This document shows, piece by piece, positions 44,088 through 56,000 of a stretch of 64,000 nt of DNA. Below the pieces are notes generated by a model. It was not told the origin of the DNA. It was given only the letters and a program-made list of their open reading frames with translations, and did not search any database. The translations under genes and the position numbers were made by a program. This DNA comes from Dromaius novaehollandiae (taxonomy: Eukaryota; Chordata; Aves; Casuariiformes; Dromaiidae). The DNA lies in NCBI RefSeq assembly GCF_036370855.1, contig NC_088102.1, positions 70,565,601 to 70,629,600 of the forward strand, given 5' to 3'. The stretch's first letter is position 1. Each line of letters starts with the position of its first letter.

Positions 44088-47000
44088 GTAAGTCCCGCTG
44101 CCCCCTCGTCGCCGCGGCGAGCGGGGCCGCCGCCGCCGCCTCCCGGGCGCCGCACGCCCCCGCGGCCCGCCCCCCGGGTTGGGGGGGGGGAAGGAGCGGC
44201 TGCCCCCGCGGCGGCGGCGGTGGGGGGGGGCACGGAGGCACCGAGCGGCCGCCCGGTGGTTGCGGCGGCGCCGCTGCCCGGCGCCAGACAAAGGGCGCGC
44301 GTGTGCCAGCTGCCCGGCGGCGGGGGGGCCGCGGCGGCCCGGCCCGCGGTGTTGGCAGCCGGGCGGGGTGGGGGGAAGCGCCGCCCGAGCCGCCGCGGCT
44401 GGCTGGAAGCTGCCTTCTCCGCCTTCCCGGTCTGCGCGCTGGTGTCTGGCTGCTCCGCGCCTTTGTTCTAGGGGACTTTTGTGTCTAGGGAGGGTCAAGT
44501 ATGCGGGGTGGAGCGCAGCCCCCCCGGCGGGTCCCGTGAATAGCATCGCGCCGCTCTTCAAATCCGGGCGCATCCGCCCCGGTCGCAGGCTAACAAGTGA
44601 CACCGAAGCGCTTCCAGCAGAGCGACCCCGCCACGGGCAGCTCCCCGGGGGCAGCAGGCTGCTTCTCTTCAGCTCCCGTTGGCCGCGCTGTCATTTAGCA
44701 ATAGAGCTGCAGCCTCCTCCCACCGTCCGGTGCCTTTTGTGCTAGGAGTCGATGACCTTCTGTGCTACTGCCTTCCCGGGCAGCGCGGGGGCTCTGGCCC
44801 CTCTGGGAGCGCTGCCGAGAAGAGCCTTATCTGGGGGTAAACGCAGTGAAGTTTGGGTGGCCCTCGGACGGCGGCGAGAGGGGGGCACAGGTGCCCTTGC
44901 CTCCCTTGCAGGAGGGGAGCTGGGCATCCCCGTTATGCCCCTGGGCTTTGAGCGAGGGAGCCTGGACAACAAAGCTTCCTCTGATTGTTAGTGAGAGGGG
45001 TGGATCTCCTGGAGGTGCCTCCCTCTCCGGGAAGGGCTCCGTGCCCGAGCTCTTGCACGAAGCCTGTGACAAAGCGGGGGCTCTGAGATGAGGAGGGAGC
45101 GGGGCTTTTTCTGGAGGGCCTGGATTATCCTTCCCCCCAGGAAAGAGTCTGCACCGTGCTCGTGGCAGAGCTGGATACCCCTCTCCTGGGGCTGCAGCAC
45201 CTGGCCTTGCCCAGTGCTCTTCTGCCTGGCTGTCGGGAGTTGAGAGGGGAGAGCCTGGGCGCATCGGCGGCTGTCTGGGCACGTGGAGCGTTGTGGTGGT
45301 GCCTGAAGTACAGCTGTCCGCTGCTTCGTCTTTTACCTGGTGTCCTGTCTGCGCTGTTGGACTTGGCTGCTGCATGGAATTGAAAACAGGCTTGTCCTCG
45401 GCTTCGCGGGGAGCGAAATACTGATGCTCGGTGCTGCCAGGACCCAGGTGCCATGGGAATCGCATAGCGGTGTTTGCAGCTCGAGCCTGAGGTTTCTGTT
45501 TCAGTGTTCTTTTTCCTCCGAGAGGATGCTCTGGAAGCGGGGAGACAGCGGGGGGGGGGGGGCAGCTGGTGACTGTCACAGGGTTTGGTGGTGGCAGGTC
45601 TCGCTCTCCTCTCGCTCCTGTCTCCCAATGCCCCCAGCGCGCGCTTCTGTGCGTCGCGCATCCCCAGAGCCTGCTGTGGCTCCTGTTTTTGGCTGGAGGT
45701 GCAGGGCAGGGTTCCCGGGTGGAAAGTCGTGTGTCAGAGCCTTAACGGGGGATATTTTAGGCTTCCCCGGTTACCTTGTCCGCACCATCCTGCTCTCAGC
45801 GCTTTCTGGAGGCAGGTTCCCTTATTTGTTTCTGACTGCTCATGCACTTAAGGGGGAGGGAAAAAAAAAAAAGCTGCTTCTTTTTTTTTTTTCCCTAAAG
45901 CTGCTCTCCTTACACTTGATTGAACTTGGCTGGGACTCTGTTGCATGGAAATGACCGTCCTTCGCGATGTGCAGCATTCGCTGGAATTTCGCGAGGAGCC
46001 TTCCTGGAAGGGGTGGGAGGATGGAAGCGGCTCGCCTAGCGGAGCGTGCTGGACGGCTCTGCCGGGCTCCCTGGGGCTGCTGCAGTGGGGCGAGCCACCT
46101 CCCTTCCGCCTCCGAGGTCAGGCCCAGGTCTCTGTGCCTCGGTAGCCCTCGAGGTCCTCCCTTCCCTAAAGATGGGCTAAGAGTCGGAGACGGATGCTCC
46201 AGCCCGGACTGCCCAGCCTGCAGTCAAGCATCCCTGGGTTGTCTCTTATTTTCTCTCCCTCCTTCCAACCTCTGATATGGAGATAAGGCCTTGGCCCATT
46301 GTATTGGGGTGGTTTAGGACACCCAGAAAAGCGTAGCATAACTTGGATCGTGCCTGGAAGGCTGTTGAGTCCTCAAAATAGTTTATCAGTGTCTGTAACC
46401 TTAGGGAAGAGTCCTGGTTAAATCACTTGGTTTCCTCTTCCCAATAACCCATCATAACTCTCTGGCGTTTACTACTGGCGAGCGCAGAGCCCTTACCCGA
46501 GATTGTGGTGATACTGTCTCGGGACATACAGAGCTCTCGTCCTGGCGTAAAACCCCCTCAATCTCCGCATCGTTGTTGTTTTTTCCTTATTTCCCCCTTG
46601 CTGGCAGTGAGGGGCAGGAGCACCCGGCTGCTTTGGGTCCATAAAAGGCAGCAGGTGTTGCCTGGCTGCGGGACAAAACCAGACCTGCTGGGTGATTCAG
46701 GCCGCCGCGGCGCTCTGCGTGTGACACAGGGCTTGGCTGGCGGAGGAAATTGTCCTCTGGCACAGAGTGCAAGAATGTGTCTCAACACGAGGCTGGTGGA
46801 AAGGGGCTGGATTTACAGGCTTTAGACCAAAGTCCTGGCGTTTCCCAAGGTGGCCACAACCTGCTTTTTAGTTTTTGCCCTTGCGCAGGCGTAAGAGGCT
46901 GTTTGGAAGAAACTGGTTTTTTGGAGTTAGTGTGCTGGGGACTCCCGGCAGCCGGTTGATAGTTGCTGCTTTGGATTGTGAGTCAATCCGTCTCCTGCTT

Positions 47001-50000
47001 ATCTTGTGCCTGTTGCTAATCTGCCTTGCTTCCCACCCGAAACTGAGGCCCAGGCTGTGGGGTCAGTGTAGGGGTGCGGTCCCTGGGTTTACCCTGTCTA
47101 GTGACTAGTACACGGGGACAGAGCGATCGGGGCAGCTGACCGGTGGCTTAACGTGCTCCCTGATTCTTTCACGTGACCTCGGCGTGTTGAGCAGGGGTTC
47201 GGGGCAGCGGCGGGCGCCACATGATCCTCGGGACGGAGCTCGGGACTTCTCCCTGCCCTGTTCCCCGCCGGAGGAAATGGGGTAGAGAGGCTTCCCCACC
47301 AGCGTTACCGCTTCCTCCTTGCGGCCCGTATCAAAACCGCGCCGAGCGGAGGGGTGAGACAGGGTGGCTGCTGGGTGTGGGTGGCGGGGAAAATCAGTGA
47401 CTAAGTAGCACAAGCTGCCAGGCGGCGTGCCAAGGCAGATGGAGCCTCGCTAAGGTGCCCATCACCTCTGCCTCGGTCCCCGTCCAGCCCGGAGCAGCGT
47501 AGCTCAGGTACCGCGATGCCCAGGGCGCGCTGCCTGGGCCCTCGCTGTGCCGGGGGGTCGGACGCGTGGGGTCGGGCGGAGGGAGGTGGGAACGGACTGC
47601 CTCAGCCTCCACGCAGGCTTCCTCCGCCTTTAGGGAGAGGCTTCCCGCGGAGGGGGCAGAGGCCGCGAGCAGGCAGTGACTGCGGAGCAGCTCATGTCCG
47701 GGAGCTTATCCCTGTGTCCTTGCGCCGCTGTTCCGCGCTGATTTGACGCCGTTGAGCTCTGGTCTGTCGTCCGCTGCAAAAATGCTTGTGCCACATTTTT
47801 CCCCCCCCTCTGTGTTTAGCTTTAACAGAGATGCAGTTCATTGCCCCCATGCTGGAGTTGAGGGCAGGGCAGGATTTCTTTGGCCGGTTAGGCTGGCCTC
47901 GAGTCATTGTGAAACCGCAGTGCTGGCCTGTCTGCGTGGCAGCGAGCGGGGGTGGCTCTGGGGCCGGAGAACCGCTGTGGGCGCAGGCTGGTAGGTGGAT
48001 GGGCATCCTGCCCAGCCTCTGCTGTTTAGCAGAGCATTTTGGGGGGTTTCTGCAGGCTGGGGGCGACTGGTTTATTAGCACGAGCCGTGGCAGCCTGGGA
48101 GTTGTCCGTGAGCGTTATGGAGGCGGCGGAAAGGCGGCTCTGGTAGCCGCTCCGTGCCCTGGTGTGGGGACCGGAGCCGCCCTCGCGGGCTCGCCGCTCC
48201 GGACTGCCGCTGGGTGAGCTGATGTTGGCGGCAGTTCGCTGGGCTCAGGCGGGTGAGGAGGGCAGGAGCTGTTACCGTGTCTCCATCCCAACCCTGCCCG
48301 CTCCTATTCCCCTGGGCGTTGGCCCCAATTAAAACAAACGCTGCTCAAAGTTCACCGGCTTCCCGCTGCCGGCCCGGCTCGAGCACCGGAGCCCTGGAAG
48401 CTACGTGCGCCTCACCTGCTCTTGCCGCTTCCGTGAGAGCCGGGAGGGCGCACAGGGGTTGCCGGTGCGATCCGAGGGGTGGGGTGGAAGGCAGCCGGGC
48501 CGCGGGGAGGGGGGAAGCAGGCAGCAGGACGAGTTGCTCTCCTGTTTCGCGCAGCTTTTGCTACTGCAGAAGCGCCTCCTCCGTAGGAGAGCGATTACCT
48601 GGGGCAAGGGGGATGGGCTCCCTCTCCGGAGTGAAGTGGCCTAGTGTGGGAGTTAGCCTCAGAGGAGATGAATATGGAGAAGCGATTCCCACCCTGGCCA
48701 GGAGGAGGAAGGTGTCTGTCCTCAGCTGACGCGCCTTCCTCTCGCCCCATCTCACGTGGCGCTCTGGCCGATCTTGTCCGAGGATTGCTCCCGGATCTCT
48801 CCGCTCCTTCCCCACCAGTGCTCCCAGCACCTCTCCCGCTGGCCCAGTAGCGAGGGGGAGACAGGGCAGCTTGCGCGCGTGGGCCGCCGCGATCGGTGGG
48901 AGGGAGGGTGTCGAACTGCAAAGACGAGTTTTTCCGACCTCGGAGGGTGGGTCACCGGTCGCGTCTGCATGTTCCCGGCAGGCCCCTTGCCCAGCGGAGT
49001 AACGCATTCTTGCGAGCGTGTTGCTGCCTGCGCAGCTGTTTGCCCTGCCCGCCTCTGGCTTCGGGCAGGCTGACTCGCTCCGAGGTGCGTGTGGGGAACG
49101 GGGAGGGGGGAGAAATGTCCTTCCTCTGCGCTCACCAGGCTCTGACAGGGAGGAGGGGGACGGCCTGGGGGTGTTTCTGGGAGAAATCCTCTCTGATGGG
49201 GGAAGGCCTGCTCCAGGACGGCTCTGTAACGCTCCCTCCTCCGTGTTACTCCTGTTTGATGCTTTTGCCTGCGGGAGGGAGCTCCCAGGGTCCTGTAGCT
49301 CCCCTCCGAAAGGACGCCGGCAAACAGGGAGCCTGCTCTCTCTCCATCCCTGCCCTGCTTCTGTCTCTAGCAACTGGCTTGGGTAGAGAACGGTTTCCGT
49401 CTTCCATTTTTTTTCCCCCTTGTTTTGTAGGGAGAGGAGCAGCTCTGGGCAAGCCAGGTGAGAGCCGAGGCCGCCTGGCAGGCGGATGGGACTGGGGGGA
49501 GCAAGGCCGGGAAGCAGCCCCATGCCGTGAGGGGCGTTTGCAGCGCTGCCTGCCAGCAGAGCCGCGCTTGGCTTCCCGGGGCCGTCCTCATCCGGCATCC
49601 TTGAGCCTTGGAAACCCCCCCGGTGTCGGGTCACCCTGCGGGTCCCCGCGCGCAGAGCGAGCAGGTGAGATGCGGTGCTTGTTGACAAGTCCTTGCATCC
49701 ATTTTGGGGAGGTAGGATGCTTTGCAGCGAGGCGGCGCGCCCGCGGCTGCCGCCTTGCTTTGTCCGCTGGTCTCCTCCCCGGCGAGGCGGCTGCTGCCCG
49801 GCGCTACCTGGGCCGGCTGGGGGTGGCGGTGCCGGCCCGGTTCCAGGGCGGCTGCGTGCGGGCTGGGAGCGGCGCTTGGCAGGACGTCGTGTTTAGAAGC
49901 TTACGGGAAAGGGAAGTCACGATGTCACTTCCCGTCTCACCAGGAAACGCGGCTTTCCTTCCCCTTGGCCCGCGCGGGAGCTGGGGGAGCCGCTCCCCGG

Positions 50001-53000
50001 CGAGCGGCGTGGGGGAGCTGGGGCGGGGGGATGATGTCGCGCCGCCCGTCTGAGCGTGGGGCTGGCCGCTGCGTGTGACCGGGGCGCTTGGGACCTCCAG
50101 CCCCGAAACGGTGCAGCAGCCCCTTTCTCCCCACCCCCCAGGAGTGAGTCAGTCCTTGGCTCTTGCCCGATGCTTCTCCCATGGCTTTCCTTTACCCAGT
50201 CATTACTGCTCTCGTCGGGGCCCTCTGAAGCTGCCTCCGAGCGGAGACACGTGCAGGCAATTAGGGAGCAGGGGTGTCCGATGAGGTTGTGCCGACTGGG
50301 GCTGGGGCTTTTCGCTGGCCGTCTCCTCCCTCACGGCCCCCAGGTGCTGCCCGGGGAGGCTGGGATGAGCGAGGGGAGGGGGCCCTGCTTCTCACGGGCT
50401 CCTCGGCTTAATCTCGGCGGTTGCCTCCTCGCCACTCCCAGGCTAAACATGACTTCACCCCTCGCCTGTTTGCTCAGCGCGGGGAGGTGAGGTGTGCGGC
50501 TCGACTGGCTGGAGCACTCGTGGGAGGGATGGGCAGAGGGGAAAGGGCGCCCCGAGTTGAGGGGGAGGGACGGGAGCCGCCTCCGGAGCATCCCGCGTTG
50601 CGTCTGGGCCGGGATAGACAGGGGGGATCCGTGGGACGGCGGGTCGTCCTTGCTCGGTGACTTGCTCCTCTTCGGTCTGCGTCCTGAGAGGTGCCGCGAG
50701 AGCGGTTTCGCCCTGTCCGCTGTGCCCTTGTCTCCCGCCTGAGCCCGGTGAGAGGCGGCTCCGGCGACGCCGCGGCCGAGGGGGACTTTGCTCCCTGTGC
50801 TCGGCTAGCACGGCCCTTATCTCTGCAGCGCCGGGGTGGTGTTTGCTTTTGCTGCGGGAGAGAGGCGGCTCGATGGGAAAGTTCAGCCTGGCAGTGGCGG
50901 GGGGGAGAGACGGGGCGAAGGCCGGGGGACGCTGCGGGAGGGAGAGGTGGCCGCAGCCTGCGGCGGGACACCGTGAGGTCCGGCGGGGGCTGCTTCGCGT
51001 CCCCCCTGCTCATCCGCAGGGCCCGGAGACGGTGAGCTGCCCCGCGCTCCCACCGGCTCACCCGCCGCCCCTCGGGGTGGGGGGCCGGCGGGGGCCGCGG
51101 CGCCCGGGAGCCGCCCCGGTGAAGCGGGAGGCCGCCGGCTGCCGGAGCGCGGCCTGCCCCGGGAATGCGCTGGCCCCGTTCCCAGAATCCGGCACTTGGT
51201 GTTTGTTTGTTGCTGCGCCCCTGAGGCCTGGCGCTACTGTGACAGGAAGCGGGAGCGCCGGGGGGAGGGAGGCGGCCCGGCCGGCTGTGGATGTGCCTGT
51301 GAAATCCCTTTGTCCCCGGAGAGCCGCTCAGCTGCAAATTCCCACAGAGAGGAGAGAGCCGCCTTTGTGCTGCTAAAGGGCTCCCGACATGTGAAGCTCC
51401 CGTGCCCGGGGGCTGGCAGCCCGAGCGGGGAGAGCGGGCCGCCCGGGCTGGGGGCACCCGCGGCGTTACCTGGCCGTGGGGCCGGCGGGGAGGGGGCACC
51501 CCTGGCCCCGTGGTGCTGCGGGGAGGACGGCGTCTCGGCCTACAGCGCGGGCTCCGTGGGGAGCGGCCCCTGCCTCGAGCGCCCGGGAGGACAGCTGCCC
51601 CGCAGCCGGATTGCTGGCATACCAGCCCAACCGGCCGGCCCCACGCTGCTGCTTTCCCCCGGCAGCCCCGCTCGGCCGCCTCTCCCTCTCCGGAGGGAGC
51701 CCAGACAGCCCCGGTTGGGCTGCTCGACTCTTTGACCCACTGGGGCAGCAAAAGGCACCGCTTTGGGGGATCCCGGCCAAGCAAATGGTGTCCCCCAGCC
51801 GTGGGCCTGTCCCTTCCCTGCCATGGTTTCCCAACCGCCGGCCGTGTCCTTGGGACCTGATCCGTACCGCTGCGTGCTTGGGCCCTCCTGCTCACGCCCG
51901 GGCGCGGGGGGCTGCGTCTGCTTCCTCCCCTCCTGTCTGGCGCGCCGGCCCCACCCTGCCTCTTATCTCTTCCCTCCTTATCACCCTCCTCTGGCTGCTG
52001 GCCCTTTCCCTTATAAGGTGCGGTGCTGCGTCCCTGCGCATCCGCACAGGTAACTCCCTCGCTCCGGAGGGAGGCTTTCCTAATTTAGGTACGTGGCCTT
52101 CATCACCGTGGGGGCGGAGGGTGAGGTAGACCAGGCTGTGGGCTGAGACTAGTGCTCCTCGTGGTCCCCCCCCCGGCCCGGCTCTTGCCAGGGCCCCATA
52201 TTTTGGGTGATTTTTGGGGCGATGCCAGCGCAGGTAGGCACCCCGGGCGGTGTCCAACCTGCCCGCGAGGAGCAGGCCTTTCTGTGCCGGGAGGGCCGCC
52301 TGGCCCTGCGCCAGCGTGTCCGAAGTCCATCCTGGGAGCTTTCCGCAGCCCGCCCTCGGGGAGAGCCGCTGGGCTGGCAGGGGTGGTCAGGAAGCCAGAG
52401 ACGGCGACCAAAGTAGCATCAGGACCGAGGGGCGCTTGGCTCAAGGAGGGAAGAGGGAAATCCTCTCGTAATCATAGCTGCCCCTTGGTAGGAGATGGTG
52501 TCTTCCTCCCCCTCCAGCTGCCTCTGAGGCTTGGGCAGAGCCGGCCCAGGATCCGGAGCCCACCCCTGGCTTACACAACCCAGATGCAAGGAGGCCTCTG
52601 TCCGGGCAAGTGGGTTGCTCCCAGACGGGCTGGTCTGCGGTCAGAGCTGTTAGCGTGAAGTACGGGCACGTTGCTGGGGTGGGGGGTGAGGCGTAGGTGC
52701 GGTCAAACCTCACCACCTTTCCCCCAAAACAGGGATGCGGGAGCTGTTTCCTGGGAGCAGCTGTTCTGGTTTCCCTGTGGCCTTTCCGTGCTGCGGTGGG
52801 GATGGAGGATGTGTCCAACTGAGACTGCTGCGCTCCTCCAAACTGAACGTGGAGGCATGCGAGATGGGGCTGGGAAAGGCCTGGGCTCTACCTGTTCCCA
52901 TGCTGCTTTTCTGTGGCTTGGCTGGGGTTAGCGTTGCCCCCTCAGGCACGGCGAGGCTTGAGGATTTATTTGTGCCTGCTTGTGAGCCGGGGCTCTGCGC

Positions 53001-56000
53001 TCAGGGGGGTGGAAAGCTGCCAAAGAGGTTGGTTCATTTATTTTTTAGCTAATTGGGACTGACCGGGAGCCTGTGGTGAATTAGCAGGCATACGAACCCG
53101 TGCAGAGCGAGCAAGTGTAATGCACTGCGAGTGCTCGGACAGTTGCAGCCTTGAATTATTGATGGGCTTTCTGTTTTTACTGAGTGCATCAGGATATGCA
53201 ACTGGAACCTGGAGAATTCGTTGCTCTCTCGAGAGAAGACTGGTCTGGGACTGAGAGCTGTTGACGTTCCCTTCTGCAGGGCAGCCAGCCAGCTGGCTTC
53301 CCTTCGAGTCCCTCAAATGGATGGGGCACGGCTAATTACTTGAGTGATTTTGCTGTTTTTCTTGTCTAGTAAATACTGGGGGTTGTATTGGAGCGGGAGC
53401 AAGTTCTTCTCCCTCTCGACCTTCAGCCTGGCGGGTCCGTCTGGCCGGCCCGAGACCCCTGATCTCCTCGTGTCCCCGCAACTTCTCGCCTAGCTGCGTG
53501 ATGTGAACCCCAGCGAGGGGCCGGGTCCATCCTGCGCTCTTAGCGCAGCTGCCGGGAGGCCGGCGGAGAGGTGGCTCGTGTCTCAGCAGCGGGAGGGCCG
53601 TGAGTGGCTGTCCTGCCGTGGTGACAGACCTTGCCACGTGCTTAACAGGTGTCCGGGGGGAGGAGAGGGTGACGCGAACAAGCGGGAAAGCAAAGGGGGT
53701 GCTGAGACACAGCCGTCAGCTGATACGACTGTTGGCCCTCACCGAGTGACAGAGGAGCGCCTGACGCATCGGAGCTTGGCAGGGCTGATGTGGCAGAGGT
53801 GGACTCTGGCTTCGGAGGTGCTTGGACTGAACCTTGTCCAAAATCCCCTGTGCTGAGGGAGCGAATTAAATACAGGGGACCATGAGGTCACAGCCCTCCA
53901 AAGGCTTCGGTTGCAGGATTCCCTTCAAGAACGGGGCTGGACCGGCTGTGGTGGAGACCCGAGCAGAGGGCCACACGCTCAAGCTAGCTGGTGCTCTGTA
54001 CGCTGTGGCAGATGCTGCCTGTCGAGCCTCCTGCCCGCAGCCGATCTGCAGGATCTTGTCCGTCCTCCCTGGCCTGGGGTATGGTTCCCGGTCTGCTGGC
54101 TCTACGTGGGCCCTCCCTGGCCAGCAGGGAAGCATTCTTGGTGGGAAGAGTTCAAGGCTTGAACTCCCGTCCTCCGGCAGAGCAGGGTGCAGTGGGAATT
54201 TTGGATGAGCTGCGGCCGTGGTTTGGCCCTGGAAGTTGTTTTTCCAGGCAAGGGATTGGGCTTGGAGGAAGGTAACCCCCTGAGATGCAGGAAGGGGGTC
54301 TAGGAGGAATGCCCGATGCTAAGGCTGCCTCCAGGGGAAGAGCTCAAGACAGCGCAGTCAGGACGAAAAGTGTTTTTGGGGGCTATTAATGACCCTTCAG
54401 TCTACCCAGGAAGGCTTTTATGGGTTATCATGGTGGCTCCATGCAGGTTAATCGGCTCACGGCCTGCCTCCCTCGAAGCAAGGGAGAGAGTCCTCCAAAG
54501 CCATCACGCCTTGGACATCTCTTGTGGACGTGCTTTAGCGCAGAAAGCTCTGGGCTCAGCACAGGGGTATCCTGTTGCAAGGAAGCTGGGAGGTAAGATA
54601 AGGCCAGATGAATTGGCTGTAAGGTTTTCTGGGTGGTTGTGCTGGTCACTGGGGTGACAACAACAGGGGAAAGGCTCTGATGCTCTTTCTGCCCCGGGGG
54701 TAGAAGCTGCTCTTGGGTGTGTTTGTCTCTAGGCTTTTTGTTTTGCCCTGAACCAAGCCAGCCGGAATATTTTTGGCTTGCTGGGGTTTTTAAGTAACGG
54801 GTGTGTCAGCAAGTGCCTCTGTCATGATGAAAAGGCTTCCTTGCAGCCGTCCTCCAAGATGGTCAGGGTCTGGCTCTGGAAAAATGCTCTGTAGTTGCAT
54901 CTTCAGAGGCTGGGGAAGGAGGGGGGTAGGGGACGGGCGCAAAGCGATCCCTGGAATTTCCCCTCCGCCTTGCGGCATCCAGCTTCCTTGGCTTTGAGCT
55001 GTCACAAGCGGCTTGTTGGTTAGCGTGATCAGACCACGTCGCCGGGGCGCTCCTCTCTGCCCGTTTCTTCTGTGGAAGATGACCGACGCCTTGAGCTGGC
55101 ATCAGGAGGCGGTGAGGGGCTGTGCTACGTGCCGGTCTTGCAATGCCGGCGTGCTGGGGGGGGGGTTTGGGGCAGATCTTGTGCCGCTGGGCGGGTGTAA
55201 GGCGGCGGCGGTGGCTGCTTGGGGTTTGCGTGCGAGCCAGCTGTGAGGGCGAAGGCCGCGCTGCAGCCTGCGATTGCGCTGGCGTGTGCCTGCGGGCAGA
55301 GCTGGGGAAAGCTCTCGCTAACCTCTCTGGACCTGGCGCTGCCTCATAGCAATTAGTTGTTAATCCTGGATCGATGCAGACTGGATGGCGGGAATGAGGA
55401 TGGAGGGAGCTGGCACGTCCCCCTGGCAGAGGCCCTGCGGAGGAGAGCTGGAAGAGCCGCCTCGGGCTGGGGCACCCTCCGGCCTTGCTGCGCTCCGCGC
55501 TGGCACCTCCTGCCCGCAGCGACGGGGCTGTGCTGGGCGGGAGTGCACGCACGGGGAAGGCTCCAGCGTGCTCCTGCTGTGTGTTTACTCCCTGTGGAAA
55601 GGACGGGAAGGAAACAGCCTCACGGCTGCTCTGGCCCCTTATCTGGGGCCCTCGCCGGCCCTGTGAGTCTCATTGTTAGCGGCCGCGTTCTCCAGGCCGC
55701 GTTCCCAGGGGATGTGCGGAGGTGGAGACCCGGCGCTGGCTGCCCTGGCCCTGCCTGGCAGCCGTGCAGGGCCGGAGGAATCTGCTGCCCTTGCTGCCTC
55801 TCTCCTACATGCCTTCCCGCGGAGGCGAGCCCTGCCGTTCCCTGCCCGCTGCTTAGTACCGAGGCCATTTGCGTACAAATGAGACTGTTCACAGGATCTG
55901 GGAGAGCCGAGAAGCGAAGCCACATCTGACTGAAGGCAGTACGCTGGTGTCGTGTCCTCATGCGTCCCCCCAAAAGCTGCCTCTTCCACGTGGAGAGCTA

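Noticed and set aside
50474-51895. 473-codon minus-strand open frame in CTNND1 intron 1
   Set aside because: Arg/Pro/Ala-rich, GC-driven, no recognisable domain; several other long frames cover the same bases.
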